Shown here one piece after another: positions 23,508-33,843 of a stretch of 64,000 nucleotides of DNA. The translations under genes were made by a program, and so were the position numbers. Each line of letters starts with the position of its first letter. Positions within the stretch are counted from its first letter, which is position 1. The DNA comes from Linnemannia elongata. Its lineage: Eukaryota > Mortierellomycota > Mortierellomycetes > Mortierellales > Mortierellaceae. The notes under the pieces were generated by a model, which was given only the letters and a program-made list of their open reading frames with translations, searched no databases and was not told the DNA's origin. The DNA lies in assembly GCA_036320915.1 (NCBI GenBank), contig JAXBDG010000015.1, positions 682,001-746,000 of the forward strand. Direction: 5' to 3'.

Positions 23508-24002
23508 AGCTTTCTTTTTTGTCCTCGTTTTTCGGGTCAACGAGGAAGTAGGGCGTGTTCCGTGGCGACGCCCCAGGTTCGCTTGTTCATTTTTTTTTTT
23601 TCAGACTCTTTTTGCTAAATCCAAACCCTTGACCAAGACCAAACCAGCGCAAAAACTGCACTCCAGACGCCGCCAAGCTTCGCAATTGTCGAATTCGCTC
23701 TGCTTGCTAAATCTCTACGAATCACTTCCGTAGTTACGCGAAAATCAAAATGTGTGAAATGACAGGCCAATTATCGATTGTGCCCAGTTACGTTCTCACC
23801 AAGTAGCCTCAAGCAGAACGTGGTCGTCCTTCTTTCAAGGTCAAGTATTGTAGTTATTTTATCTGGTGCCATATTTTATACTCTTGATGACTCCGATTGG
23901 AGGTTGATCGCATTGCCAATAAAAAAAAAAAAAAAAAAAAAAAGGCCGGGAATCCCATCGTACCGAATCCGTTGTATAATATGACACCCTCAAGCAGAAC
24001 AC

Positions 24003-24019
24003 CCGTGGCAGAGCCACGG
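24003..24019. repeat. Perfect short hairpin
   Basis: CCGTGGC and GCCACGG form a perfect 7-bp stem with a 3-nt AGA loop. It sits directly after the second copy of a repeated 13-bp word (CCTCAAGCAGAAC) and before GGTCGTCCT, which also follows the first copy. Confidence 0.6.
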
Positions 24020-25132
24020 TCGTCCTCCTTGTAAGATGTGTTTTGTCTGTTCGCCGGGGTGGTGGATGGTGATGGATGGCGCGACCTGGAGGATAGTGGA
24101 CGGGACGATCCCGAGTAGACGGATGTCTTGGACACATTTGTCGGTTGATCCAATTGGAAGGCCAAGGCAGACTCGACAATTGAGAAGCTTGGCGGCATAT
24201 GTAGTGCATCTTTTGTTTGTGCTGCCTTGATTTTGATCAAGGGCTTAGACCGGCTGGCCTTGATGCACCGATTGAGCGCCGCCGATAGAAGAAAACCTAC
24301 GGACATGTTCCTCATCATATGGACAATCAGATGGACAACGCCAAATAACTGGCACTGGGAGCGGTTCTTGACGGCCACTCGCCATTGCTATCTCGTGCAC
24401 TCGCTTCTTAGTCGTGTTGTAACTAAAGTAGTTAGCTAAAGTAGTTAAGTAAAGAAAAAAAAAAGAACAGGAGAGAAAAAGGGAAGGAACAGAAAACACC
24501 AAGCCAAAGCCAATTGGTGGGCGGTACACCCACACACTCATTGATTGCACTGTTGCACACTCGAATATACGTGATTGATGAAGTTTTGTTTTCTTGTGTG
24601 GTACCTCCGTTGCTCGTTCACCAGGTGATTAAAGCATTTTTTTGTCCCAATTCCCTCTGAAAGCGCACCACTAATACCAATGAAGGTTTTATTGACGGGA
24701 TCAGGCTGGGTCTCGATCGATTGATATATGTTCACTTTTCAGTTATTAGTGCCAAGGCCTTATGACTATGTTGGCTTGAAGGCGATAAAAGCATTAAAAA
24801 AATACGCACCAGGTGCTCAAGACTTGAACCGTAAGCTCGAGAAAGGTCTTTGCAATTCTTGATATTATTTATTTTTTGCATTATCGGAAGCTACTTGCAC
24901 TTTCAATATTCTTTTATTTTAACAGCTTGACAGTCGCTTTATTATGAGTACAAGGTGGTTGTTCAGCTGCAGTGGAAAACGTTGAGTGCGTCTCCCTGAA
25001 ATTGTTGCGTTTTTATTCAAGTAGAAAGATCGTTTCATTTGAGGGAGTTGACAATGATCAGCGAGTGGGAGGGGGTTAGCTCAGAATCGAGAAAAATTGG
25101 GCGGAGCACTGTAGCCAAACAAGCATCCTATA

Positions 25133-25138
25133 CACGTG
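25133..25138. promoter_or_regulatory. E-box CACGTG upstream of first Myb gene
   Basis: CACGTG lies 94 bp before the start codon of the first tandem Myb gene. The paralogue downstream has the same hexamer at almost the same spacing, which suggests that the promoter was duplicated with the gene or kept under selection. Confidence 0.45.
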
Positions 25139-25232
25139 ATGACTCGGTCAGAATAAAAACAAGGGAAGGAAAAGCGAGCTGAGATGACAACGAACAATCA
25201 ACTCGCTCAAGGACCAGGATCGACAGGAGCTC

Positions 25233-26588
25233 ATGGCAACTCCGTTCAGGATCAGCAACAGCGCTCGTCTGTCTCTTGTCACTGACGCGCTCAGTCGACT
25301 TCGGTTGCATCAATACACAGGACCCGCAATCGTGCCTCGACTCTATTCATTCCAACAGCGTACATTCACACAGTCGCTCCTATGTTCTCTAAAGAACTTG
25401 GCAGCTTCAGAACCTACGACGGTACCCAGTCTCGACGCTTCCCCATCCAAACCTGCCGGCAGCAAGAAATCCTCGTTTGAAATCACTCAGAAGCCGTTAC
25501 ATGCACACACACTCGGGACAAAGGTGAAGCCAAGGTTCACCCCGAGGTTGCGTCCGTCTCTTAGGTGGACAGACGAGGAGGACAGAGAGCTCTTTCGACT
25601 TGTTATGGCGGGCACGAGTACATACGACATATATTCTAACCATTTCCGGGATCGTACTTTGTCAGCGGTCTCAAGACGTATATTCTCGGCACGCCTCGCG
25701 GGAAGAGCTCTGGAGCAGCAGGCGAGAGAAGGGGTCCGTCCAGGAGAGCTTGATGTTGCCAAGTCGGTGGCTGGAGAAGAGGGTGCCACACCATTGCGGA
25801 CTGTGTACTCGAGGCAGCGCGAGTCACAGCTTGTAGAACAACAGGAAAGCGGGATGAGTGACGATGTTATTCTGCGTCGAGTGTCGAATGCGACGAGCGC
25901 TGCGCAGAGAGGAGCTTGGACTCGCGACGAGGACGAGTTGTTGCGGGAGTTAGTGCGAAAATACATTCATCTTCCAGAGCCGGCACTCTGGACCAGCGTC
26001 TCTGGTGGCAGTGTGAATGCTTCTGTCCTTCTTCGTGGCGCGACGACCTGCCGACAGCGCTGGAGAGTCCTACAGCTTGCATCATCTGCTGAACATGGTC
26101 CGTGGACGAGAGAGGAAGAGCTTCGTTTGCAGGAGGCGATTTCGGAGCAGCTCGAGGGCAAGTATCAGGTTGTCGTTGACGTACTGATCGGCAAGCCATC
26201 AGCAACGGAACACAATCTCAGCCAATGGCGATCAGATCTGCAACAGTTGCCAGGGCAGGCCGGGTTGCCTATCCTCAAGTTTGGAAGTCGGCGGTTAAGG
26301 ATGCTGAGCTGGATAGCGGTCGAGCGCATTGTAAAATCAAGGAGCGATATAGAGTGTCGAAATCACTTTTATGAGGTCTACCACAACGGCAACAGAGGAC
26401 TCTTCTCGAGGGAGGAGAGGAAGCGGTTGAAGGAAGGTCTGGAAATGTTTGAGAAAGACTACTGGAAGATTGCAGAGCACGTTGGGACACGATCTCCTAT
26501 TCAGGTGATGAAAGCGATCAGGGGACGGGAGAGGTATAAAGAAAGAAAGCTAAACGTGTCGAAAGAGAGCAGCGACAATAAGAAATAA
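25233..26588 (+). CDS. Myb-repeat protein A, probable mitochondrial targeting
   Basis: A single exon of 451 residues containing Myb/SANT-type DNA-binding repeats; I do not know a named orthologue. Repeats recognised by spaced Trp and acidic helix-1 residues: about 111–155 (RWTDEEDRELF), 228–280 (GAWTRDEDELL), 289–385 (GPWTREEELRL) and 388–440 (GLFSREERKRL). The third is split by an insertion of about 50 residues containing QLPGQAGLPIL before its last helix (ECRNHFYEVYHNG). The first 50 residues are rich in Arg, Ser and Leu with a single acidic residue, and contain PRLYS, fitting the R-x-Y/S matrix-protease cleavage pattern, so import into mitochondria is plausible. The next gene is its tandem paralogue 191 bp downstream on the same strand. 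Confidence covers the Myb fold, not the location. Confidence 0.8.
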   Translation: MATPFRISNSARLSLVTDALSRLRLHQYTGPAIVPRLYSFQQRTFTQSLLCSLKNLAASEPTTVPSLDASPSKPAGSKKSSFEITQKPLHAHTLGTKVKPRFTPRLRPSLRWTDEEDRELFRLVMAGTSTYDIYSNHFRDRTLSAVSRRIFSARLAGRALEQQAREGVRPGELDVAKSVAGEEGATPLRTVYSRQRESQLVEQQESGMSDDVILRRVSNATSAAQRGAWTRDEDELLRELVRKYIHLPEPALWTSVSGGSVNASVLLRGATTCRQRWRVLQLASSAEHGPWTREEELRLQEAISEQLEGKYQVVVDVLIGKPSATEHNLSQWRSDLQQLPGQAGLPILKFGSRRLRMLSWIAVERIVKSRSDIECRNHFYEVYHNGNRGLFSREERKRLKEGLEMFEKDYWKIAEHVGTRSPIQVMKAIRGRERYKERKLNVSKESSDNKK

Positions 26589-26671
26589 ACAGGAGACTGG
26601 GATGTTTTTCAGGAACAAAAGGACGAAGGTAACGCACTACACTTCTTTTATTTGCTTGGGAAAAGCGCCAT

Positions 26672-26677
26672 CACGTG
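26672..26677. promoter_or_regulatory. E-box CACGTG upstream of second Myb gene
   Basis: CACGTG lies 102 bp before the start codon of the second Myb gene, within the 191-bp spacer. It matches the element 94 bp upstream of the first copy. Confidence 0.45.
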
Positions 26678-26779
26678 TAGCCTCAGAAGCTGCTCCAAGA
26701 AAAAAAAAGAGGCCGCCAGTCTTGGGCTGGATTCTTCACTCCATTAACTTTCAATCGGGTTCACGATCAACGTCCAAAC

Positions 26780-28123
26780 ATGGCAGCCCTCAGGAACAGC
26801 ACCGCTCAACTGTCGCTTCTCACCAACGCACTCAGTCGACTCCAGTTACAGCAAGCAGGAACATCAGTTCTCACTCGGCACCCAGCACAGATCCGCTTCA
26901 TCACACAAACGCGTCCCAGCCTCTTGAATAACGTGACAGGGGCCGACTTATCGACAGAAATTGACCACGCCAGCAACAAAAAAAATCTTTCAGGACACTC
27001 TCAGTCTTCAACATCAGGACAGACGGCAAAAGGAGAGACTGGTTCGCGGCGGCCAAAGTTTTCCTGGTGGACTGCAGAAGAGGACAGAGAACTTTATCAA
27101 TTGGTGAAGGAAGGCAAAAACATTGAAGAAATCCACTCTATTCGCTTTCCGCATCGGACGGCTAAAACAATCGCCATGCGAGTGAGCTGGGTGCACAGGG
27201 CGACAAGGGCTCAGGAACAGCAAGCCAAAGATGGGGTCCTGCCGGGAGAGTTCGATATCGCCAAATCGGTCGCAGGAGAAGAAGGGTCTCCACCCTTGCG
27301 AACGATTTACTTCCAGCTTAGGATGTCAGACAAAGTCAAGCGACGGGAGAGTCGCCGAGACGAGAAAGCGGTTCAGTGGCCAAGAGTAAGCAGAGTTTCT
27401 TCGCGCAAGCGGGTATGGTCATCAGAGGAGGATGCGTTGCTAGAAAAATTGGTTAAGAGGAAAAGCGACATCGAACCGCCGAATCTCTGGACCAAGATCT
27501 CTGGTGAGAATATCGATGGCGCACAACTCCTTCGGTCGCCGGCAGCGTGTCGTCGACGTTGGGAGTTGCTACATGCTTCGCCAACAAATTGGAGTGGTCA
27601 CTGGGAGAGAGAGGAGGAATGGCGCTTGCAGAGGGCCATATCGAAGCAGTTGGAAGGCAGGTACCAGGTGGCAGTCGACGTCTTAATCGGCAAGCCCGCG
27701 ACAACCAAAAACACCCTTGGTCAGTGGCGGGCAGACTTGCAGCAACTCCCGGGACAGGCTGGTCTACCGATTCTCAAGCTTGGGAGTCATCGACTGAGGC
27801 TGTTGGATTGGACAACGATTGCGGAGAAGGTCAAGACCAGAGCTGAGCAGTCCTGTCGGGATCATTTTTACAACACGTACCATAATGCTGTAAGAGGAAG
27901 GTGGTCGGAGGAGGAGTTAAGACGATTGAAGGAGGGTCTCGAGAAGTTTGGACGGGACCCATGGAGGGTTGCAGAATATGTTGGGACGCGGTCTCCTTTG
28001 CAGATGGCCAAGGCGATCAGTTACCAGCAGCAACAGCAGCTCCAAAGGATGAAGAAGAGTACACCGCAGGCTGTGGAGGCCAAGACGGATATTACTGGTG
28101 CTGATACTGACAAAAAGCAATAA
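26780..28123 (+). CDS. Myb-repeat protein B, tandem paralogue of A
   Basis: A single exon of 447 residues, collinear with the preceding gene over its whole length. Shared features include PGEFDIAKSVAGEEG after repeat 1, a split third repeat with LQQLPGQAGLPILKLGS, and the closing WSEEELRRLKEGLEKF repeat. Repeats start near 97, 210, 273 and 371. The N-terminus (MAALRNSTAQLSLLTNALSR) is again Arg/Ser/Leu-rich, acid-free for about 55 residues, and contains IRFITQ, a plausible processing site. The C-terminus is Gln-rich, then has a short Asp/Lys tail. Its own E-box suggests independent transcription. The duplication is clear from the sequence; mitochondrial function is inferred. Confidence 0.8.
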   Translation: MAALRNSTAQLSLLTNALSRLQLQQAGTSVLTRHPAQIRFITQTRPSLLNNVTGADLSTEIDHASNKKNLSGHSQSSTSGQTAKGETGSRRPKFSWWTAEEDRELYQLVKEGKNIEEIHSIRFPHRTAKTIAMRVSWVHRATRAQEQQAKDGVLPGEFDIAKSVAGEEGSPPLRTIYFQLRMSDKVKRRESRRDEKAVQWPRVSRVSSRKRVWSSEEDALLEKLVKRKSDIEPPNLWTKISGENIDGAQLLRSPAACRRRWELLHASPTNWSGHWEREEEWRLQRAISKQLEGRYQVAVDVLIGKPATTKNTLGQWRADLQQLPGQAGLPILKLGSHRLRLLDWTTIAEKVKTRAEQSCRDHFYNTYHNAVRGRWSEEELRRLKEGLEKFGRDPWRVAEYVGTRSPLQMAKAISYQQQQQLQRMKKSTPQAVEAKTDITGADTDKKQ

Positions 28124-29682
28124 ACAGGAGACAGACCTGTTACAAAAAAAAAGGAACCCATTAGGTGCATTAGTATCACTTGCGACGTTATATTATGTGA
28201 GCACTGTGCACACCTCCGTGGACAAGAAGGATACTGTACCTTGAATTTCGACCGTTTGTATGAGGATCGTCAGGGTGGGTTCGTTGGTGTTTGCCTGTCT
28301 GTGTTTGTCCGTTTTGTGGGGAAAGAAACAGGGAGGCAGGGAAGGGATAGGAAGATTCCGTTGGCTATTTGAGTTCGTCCGCGTGTCTGCCTACCTTTTG
28401 TGGGTGAATGACAGCCTCCTCCCCTCTTTTTCCTCCCCCAAACTTGGCTCGACCTGCAATTCGACCCCACACTCGCTTCGATCCATCTTTGTCCTGTGTC
28501 CGTGGTCAATGTCAATAATAATAACACTGTAACAACACCGCCTCTTTGCATAGCTTTGAATTGAATGAAATCGCGATGCCGTATTTCTCCTCATTTTTGG
28601 GTCGTTTCTTTCTCCATGAAATATGGGCTCCATTGAAAGAAGGGAAGGACGTAAAAAAACATTGGGTGTCTGTTTGTTTGATTGTTGTATGTCTGTGTGC
28701 GGGCAACTTGTCCATCCTCATCCTCCCACAAAAAGGACAGTACAGACAGGCACGAAGCTCATATTTCCCGACATACAGTACAAAAAAAAAAAAAAAAAAA
28801 AAAAAGGCAAACGGCTTTGAGGGACGGAGGGACAAAAGGAGAAAGAAAAAAAAAAAAAAGAGAGACATACATGATGGTCCTAGGACTGCAACGGTGGTTT
28901 TCTTTAGTGGTGAGCAATTGGCCGAATAACAACAACAACAACAGCTACAAGGACGGTTGGCTATATGTGTGTTGTACCTATCTCGTCCCATCCGTGAATG
29001 AAACGAAAGGAGACCAGCTTGTTATCTTTCTTTAAGGGAAGTAACTGAAGGGTCCTTTTTTCATGGTCCTTGTGTTGTTTTGGAGCGCATGGAAGAGTGG
29101 AAGGATGGCGTCTTTTGTTGTTGAGAGTAGTCCAATTGCTCAACATCAACTCGACATGGTGCTGCCTTGTGTGTCCCTTTTCACTTCCCTTTTGCTCTTT
29201 ATCGTCCTCTTCTTTGTCCTCTCCTCCCCTCTTTTTTTTCTTCTTTCAACGATTCCTTTACTTTATTTCATACATCGATCGCATCCCTACGTACACCATA
29301 TTAAAAAAAAACAAGCTGCCAACCCCACTCAATCATCGATCCCCTCTTCTTTCACTTCTCCCTTTCGCTAACTTCTCCTTCTCCCTTTCTCTTTTCATCC
29401 TTTCTGTCTTTCGCTCACTTTCCTTTTCTCTCTCTTTCACTTTCACAACCACTTTTCCCGGCCTCCTTCGTTCCACGCATTATTCACCGCACTCAATTCA
29501 CCCACCATTACCTCCTCCTCACTTCAACAATTTTGTCTTCGTTTATATCCCGCTCCTTTTTCATCTTCCACTCTTTCTATCCCTTCCCTTCTTACACTCT
29601 CCCATTCCTTCCTTCCTTCCAACCCCACACCTCACAATCATAAACCCTATCAACAAAACTCACAACTCAAAACCCACCAACC
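28124..29682. other. Gene-free spacer with poly-A runs and C/T-rich leader
   Basis: It holds A runs near 28782–28804 and 28847–28859. From about 29150 to 29680 the plus strand becomes C/T-rich and then A/C-rich, running into the next start codon, as in other promoters of this window. Lys-rich and Phe-rich open frames are artefacts of the homopolymers. Confidence 0.55.
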
Positions 29683-31443
29683 ATGACATTCTTCTTGACA
29701 GCCTGGAGGGACAAGAGAAAGACAAAGACCAACAAGCGTAGAGCATCGTCTTCCTCATCCTCTTCCTCAACATCGCCTCAAGATTCCGGCTTTGGCGGCT
29801 CCAGCTTCTCAACGGTCTCGGACCAAAGTAGCAATGTCGGCGCGTTCACAACCCTGTCCTCCCTATCTTCACTCTCACCACGACAGCAACAGCAACACCA
29901 AAAGCTGCTCCTCCAAAAGAATGGACACGGAGGACAGTCTCGATTCCGATCCACTTGGTCCGCGGATAAGAGTGGTGGTGATAGTCGTAATGGGTCTTCT
30001 ATATCGACAATGGAGTCAAGGCAACATCACCACCACCACCACTTTGTATACCCCTCTTCTGCTGGATCCCCTTCGTCGTCGTCTCACCCTCTTGCACCTT
30101 TATCACCCTTTTCGGCCCATTATGAGAGATCCATTACCCCGCCTCTGATGTCTCGCCCATCCCCATCCTCGTCCTCTGCGCGTTTCAAGGCGGCTCTTTC
30201 CCGGCTACTGTTGTTGCCTCGGAAAGGAGATCAACATTACTATCCTCCATGCACGACTGCAGCTGCAGCTTCAGCAAATTATAAAACGACCAGGACGTGT
30301 TCATCAAGGCCAAACGCGATTTCATCCCTTGAAGTTGCTAAGGGATGTCACCTAGACGACGGCAGGCTCACCAACAACCCCAATAATAACGGACATCATC
30401 CGTTGCTGCAACCACAGCATAAGAAGAAGCAGCAGTTGTTTCATCGTAAGCATCCCTTGCTAACGATCAAAACATCGACAACCGCACCCCCTTCCGTCCT
30501 CTCTCCGTTATCGCCTTTGTCACCCTTTTCGTCGTCCAACGGCGGCTCTTCTAATGTCGTCGGCGTGCTCCCGATCCCTGCGGACCCGACTGCTCCTGCC
30601 TGCTTCCCAGGGACAGGACCCGTTGATTTCGCCCTCAAGAGCCAGCAGTTGCAACAGTTCCAGCCTACGTCGTCATCGAGACGGCCAAGCCTGACGCCCA
30701 GTCTCACACCTAGTCTGAGCAGATTGACCTCACCCACAAGTCCAACAGCTGTCTCTGGTCGTCATCTGATCCCTCACCACCACCACCGTAACCATATGCA
30801 CATGAGTACTGACTCAATGTCCAACAACCCTGCCAGTCTCTCTTCAACCCTCATGCTCCGGAGGGGATCGGTCGAGTCGATAGCCATGTCCCTCCACAGC
30901 CTCAACAACGGCCCCTCATCAACCCACCTGCTCCGACGAGGATCTGTCGAGTCGATGACCATGTCCCTCTACGACTACGAGCGCACGAACGCATCATCGT
31001 CCAACAACTGGACGATGCCTACGAGCAACAACGACCGGCGGATGTCCATCTCTGGCCGATCTATGGATGAGATGGAAGTTGTTGTCGTGTCCTCCTCCCG
31101 GAACGGCGAATCCCTCGATTCCTCTGTCCACCCTTTTGCTCATCAGCCCCACAACACTGGCCGCTACGAAAACACCGGCGAATGTGACTACGATGACGAC
31201 GACACTGAGAGTGGAGAGGCACCAGCAGCTCTTAGCGACCGCTTTGGTCCGAGATCCGTGCAACAGCAGCACAAGAAAACACCTTCGCTCTCACCGTCGA
31301 TGATGGCCCATTTCTCTCAGATCGAAAAGGTGACATCTTCAGCGTCTGCGAGCAAGACCAAGAGTTCGCTTGGTCAAGGTTATGATATCTCGACCATGTT
31401 CCAAGTTGGTCCTCTTACTACTCCTTCCTCTCCTATGGCATAA
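29683..31443 (+). CDS. Unknown Ser/His-rich protein with RRGSVES repeats
   Basis: A single exon of 586 residues; I do not recognise it. It is largely disordered: Ser-rich from the start (TFFLTAWRDKRKTKTNKRR then poly-Ser), with His and Gln runs, SPLSPFSS-type Pro/Ser segments and an acidic patch near 500. A duplicated block near residues 391 and 416 contains LRRGSVES followed by hydrophobic MSL. RRxS is the consensus for protein kinase A, so these look like regulatory phosphosites. A short conserved-looking C-terminus (YDISTMFQVGPL) ends the protein. The frame is open for 1.76 kb and begins right after a C/T-rich leader, which supports a real gene. Codon use includes many CAG/CAC/TCC repeats. 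It could be a signalling scaffold or polarity protein, but nothing shown here proves a function. Confidence 0.7.
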   Translation: MTFFLTAWRDKRKTKTNKRRASSSSSSSSTSPQDSGFGGSSFSTVSDQSSNVGAFTTLSSLSSLSPRQQQQHQKLLLQKNGHGGQSRFRSTWSADKSGGDSRNGSSISTMESRQHHHHHHFVYPSSAGSPSSSSHPLAPLSPFSAHYERSITPPLMSRPSPSSSSARFKAALSRLLLLPRKGDQHYYPPCTTAAAASANYKTTRTCSSRPNAISSLEVAKGCHLDDGRLTNNPNNNGHHPLLQPQHKKKQQLFHRKHPLLTIKTSTTAPPSVLSPLSPLSPFSSSNGGSSNVVGVLPIPADPTAPACFPGTGPVDFALKSQQLQQFQPTSSSRRPSLTPSLTPSLSRLTSPTSPTAVSGRHLIPHHHHRNHMHMSTDSMSNNPASLSSTLMLRRGSVESIAMSLHSLNNGPSSTHLLRRGSVESMTMSLYDYERTNASSSNNWTMPTSNNDRRMSISGRSMDEMEVVVVSSSRNGESLDSSVHPFAHQPHNTGRYENTGECDYDDDDTESGEAPAALSDRFGPRSVQQQHKKTPSLSPSMMAHFSQIEKVTSSASASKTKSSLGQGYDISTMFQVGPLTTPSSPMA

Positions 31444-31650
31444 TAACATTCCCTCCTCCTCCTACTCCTCCTCCTACTCCTCCTCCCCCGTGCCATTCTC
31501 TTGCAACTTGTGCAACATCCGCTTTCCCCTTCATTAATATCTCCTTGCATAACTTCGCACAGCATAGCATACCATTAGACGCATACCATTATACATTAAT
31601 ACAATCTATTGTGATACCAAACACACACCCACACACAAAAAACAATCGTC

Positions 31651-33502
31651 TCATGAACGTCTATGGAACCACTTGATGGCCAAATGGGCAAACCAAGTCC
31701 CCTCAAGGACAATCCATCGAACCATAGCCTCGACGATAATACAATCCACAACTCCCGAATACAGTCCCCACAATCCACCACCCTCAGGTCTTAGAGACTT
31801 TCTCCAACAATCCCAGAACCCATTATACCGTGTCGGGGCCATACCTATGCCTGGGAAGAATCCTCCTTGAGCCGAGACACGGGAGGCAACAGTGTCGAGA
31901 GGGTAGAGGAGTACACGAGTGATCATACTGCTCGTCATGGCGCAGACCATCTCGGGGTAGAACTCTTGTAGCAAGGTAGGGTTCCGGGGCGAGACGGCAG
32001 AGAGGTATCGGAGTCCTCTACGGGCGCGGTTGACGGCAAGGGTGGTTGTCGTTGGGGAGCTGGAGGAAACTGAGGGCATTGCGGCCATGATGGTGGCCGA
32101 AATCTCGGTCGCTGTCACGGCGGTCATGGATCCGTCTGTAACAGCTTGCTGGTTCTGCTGCAGTTGCTGTTGTTGCTGTGGCGTTTGGTGCCGCTGGTGG
32201 TGTTGGCGCCCGCTGTTCCTCCTGGAGGGTGAAGAGCGTGATGAGGATGAAGATACTCCACCATTGTTCACAGACGATGACCCACGCGGCATAGATGACA
32301 GGAGTGGTGGTGGGTGTTGAGGCGGGTGCATGGACGAAGCCTTCGAAGATCGCTTCCGACTAAAGAAACTGGCGGGAACCAGTCTTGGATAGATCCATCG
32401 AAAGATCCAAGTCTGGATGATCTCAAAGAGGAGGTTGAGGACGTAAGAAGGGAGGACGGTCGAGTAGAGAGGTAAGATGCTAGGGGACCGGCCCCGGCTG
32501 TAGAAGAGGCCTATGAGATCGTGGACATAGTCGACAAAGAACGAACGGAGTAGGTACAGGTATGAGGCTTTGCCTGGCCAAGGTCCTGTCCTTGAGTCCA
32601 TCCTGAGGAGGAGCGAGTTCCGTAAAAGCGGGTAGAGGGGTATATACAATAGGAACTCGACACTATAGGCCGTAGAGTGTTAGATAAGTACCCAGTTAAT
32701 GTGCTGGTTTATACTGTTGATGTTGCAACGGTTGCTGGGCGAGAAAGAGAGAGTGTCCTGATTAGCTTACTTACATTCGTGTAGAGAGGTAGATGAGTGG
32801 TTTTGGGAGGATCTTGCGAGAACGATGTCGAAGGCGTGCAATGATGCTGTTGAGAAAGGCTTCGTAGAAGATGGTACAGGTGTGGCAGATCATGCTACAT
32901 GGCATGCCGTACCATATCCCGAGTACTCCTTGTGACTGATACACCTGCTGGAGGTACTGGAATGATGACCGTGGTGATGTCTCTGGAAACAGTTTTGGGA
33001 ACACCTATTTGGCACATACAATTGATACCTCTGTGAGCATTTGAATCAAGGTAGAAGGGCTATCACAGTGAAAAGGAAAAAGTGCGTTTGAAAACGGACA
33101 CTGTTTGTCCCTTCTTACTTGATGTCGGTCTCGGATGCCAAAGAAGGGATAACATCCAATGTTGTTGAGAGTCAAGGAGGTGACCACAAGAATAAACCCG
33201 CTCTTGTTCTCGGCCGCCTCGTCTCGAACATTAGGTACGGGTATGTAGACTGTGGTGCCCAATATATCCCGTTCTGCATCGACAAGAACACGCTGTCGAG
33301 CGAGGATTTTGGCAATCGCGGCTTCCTGTCTCTCCTCGTGGCTGTCACTATCGTCATCGTCGTATTCGTCAGAGCTAGAGTTATTGTTGCTATTGTTGTT
33401 GTGATGGTGACGACGACGTTGAACGGCGAGGTCTGGGTCTTCCTGGTCTGGCAGACTGTTCTGCGCTCCGAAGGCTAGTGTCCATACTTCACTTAGCACC
33501 AT
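31651..33502 (-). CDS. SLC25A46/Ugo1-like mitochondrial outer-membrane carrier
   Basis: Divergent members of the mitochondrial carrier family that act in outer-membrane fusion and lipid traffic. Three exons are inferred: 33502–33119, 33004–32775 and 32662–31651, giving 541 residues. The carrier signature P-x-[DE]-x-x-x-R is clear once, in VLLYPLDTVASRV near residue 460, followed by the expected loop (YNGFWDCWRKSLRPEGGGL) and GLYSGV. A carrier-like segment YQSQGVLGIWYGMP occurs in exon 2. Low-complexity insertions (His/Asn/Ser with Asp/Glu in exon 1, Ser/Gln in exon 3) expand the chain beyond the animal protein of about 420 residues. Only one clean signature is typical of this subfamily, as opposed to three in transporters. 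It is head-to-head with MED19, 341 bp away. Confidence 0.76.
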
Positions 33503-33843
33503 TGAGATTCCTGTTGATGAATGTTGGACATGAGTGAGTTGAAGGTGCGTTCATTTCTTTCATGCAACGAGGGTATTTGTTCGGCGAAATAATTCACTCG
33601 TCCAGGGACAGCACTCTACGCGGTGGCTGAAGGAGGACTGTGACTTGAAAGGGATGATGAAAAGACTTTAAATACGAAAGTGTCCCTGCTTGTGCTTGTT
33701 TCTTGTTTCTTGTTTCTTGTTCTTTTCACCATCAGCATCGACAGCAGCAAGAGCAGGAGACCAAGGAGCAGAGAACGGACACCCTTTGTCAACACACTCT
33801 CAACCACACCACACCCCTTCACAAACAGCACCATCGAGCAGCC
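33503..33843. promoter_or_regulatory. Bidirectional promoter, SLC25A46-like / MED19
   Basis: This 341-bp spacer separates two divergent start codons. It contains four tandem 7-bp units of CTTGTTT type at 33695–33722 (the last varies), then an A/C-rich leader before MED19. Shared regulation is inferred from distance alone. Confidence 0.5.

Larger units (their letters stand above)
23508..25232. other. Gene-free 1.7-kb spacer with short repeated motifs
   Basis: No supported gene. It holds a run of 23 A near 23921–23943, a 13-bp word repeated at 23807–23819 and 23988–24000, and a small hairpin at 24003–24019. The open frame of 174 codons on the minus strand (23854–24378) has no recognisable domain and crosses the poly-A run, so it is not called. 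The last 100 bp contain an E-box upstream of the first Myb gene. Confidence 0.5.

Noticed and set aside
23854..24378. 174-codon minus-strand frame in the tRNA-flanking spacer
   Set aside because: It crosses a poly-A run (poly-Phe), has no domain, and shows no splice partner or leader like the real genes nearby.
28510..29040. Lys-rich and Phe-rich frames around poly-A runs
   Set aside because: The coding content is created by homopolymers; there is no domain or splice-supported structure.
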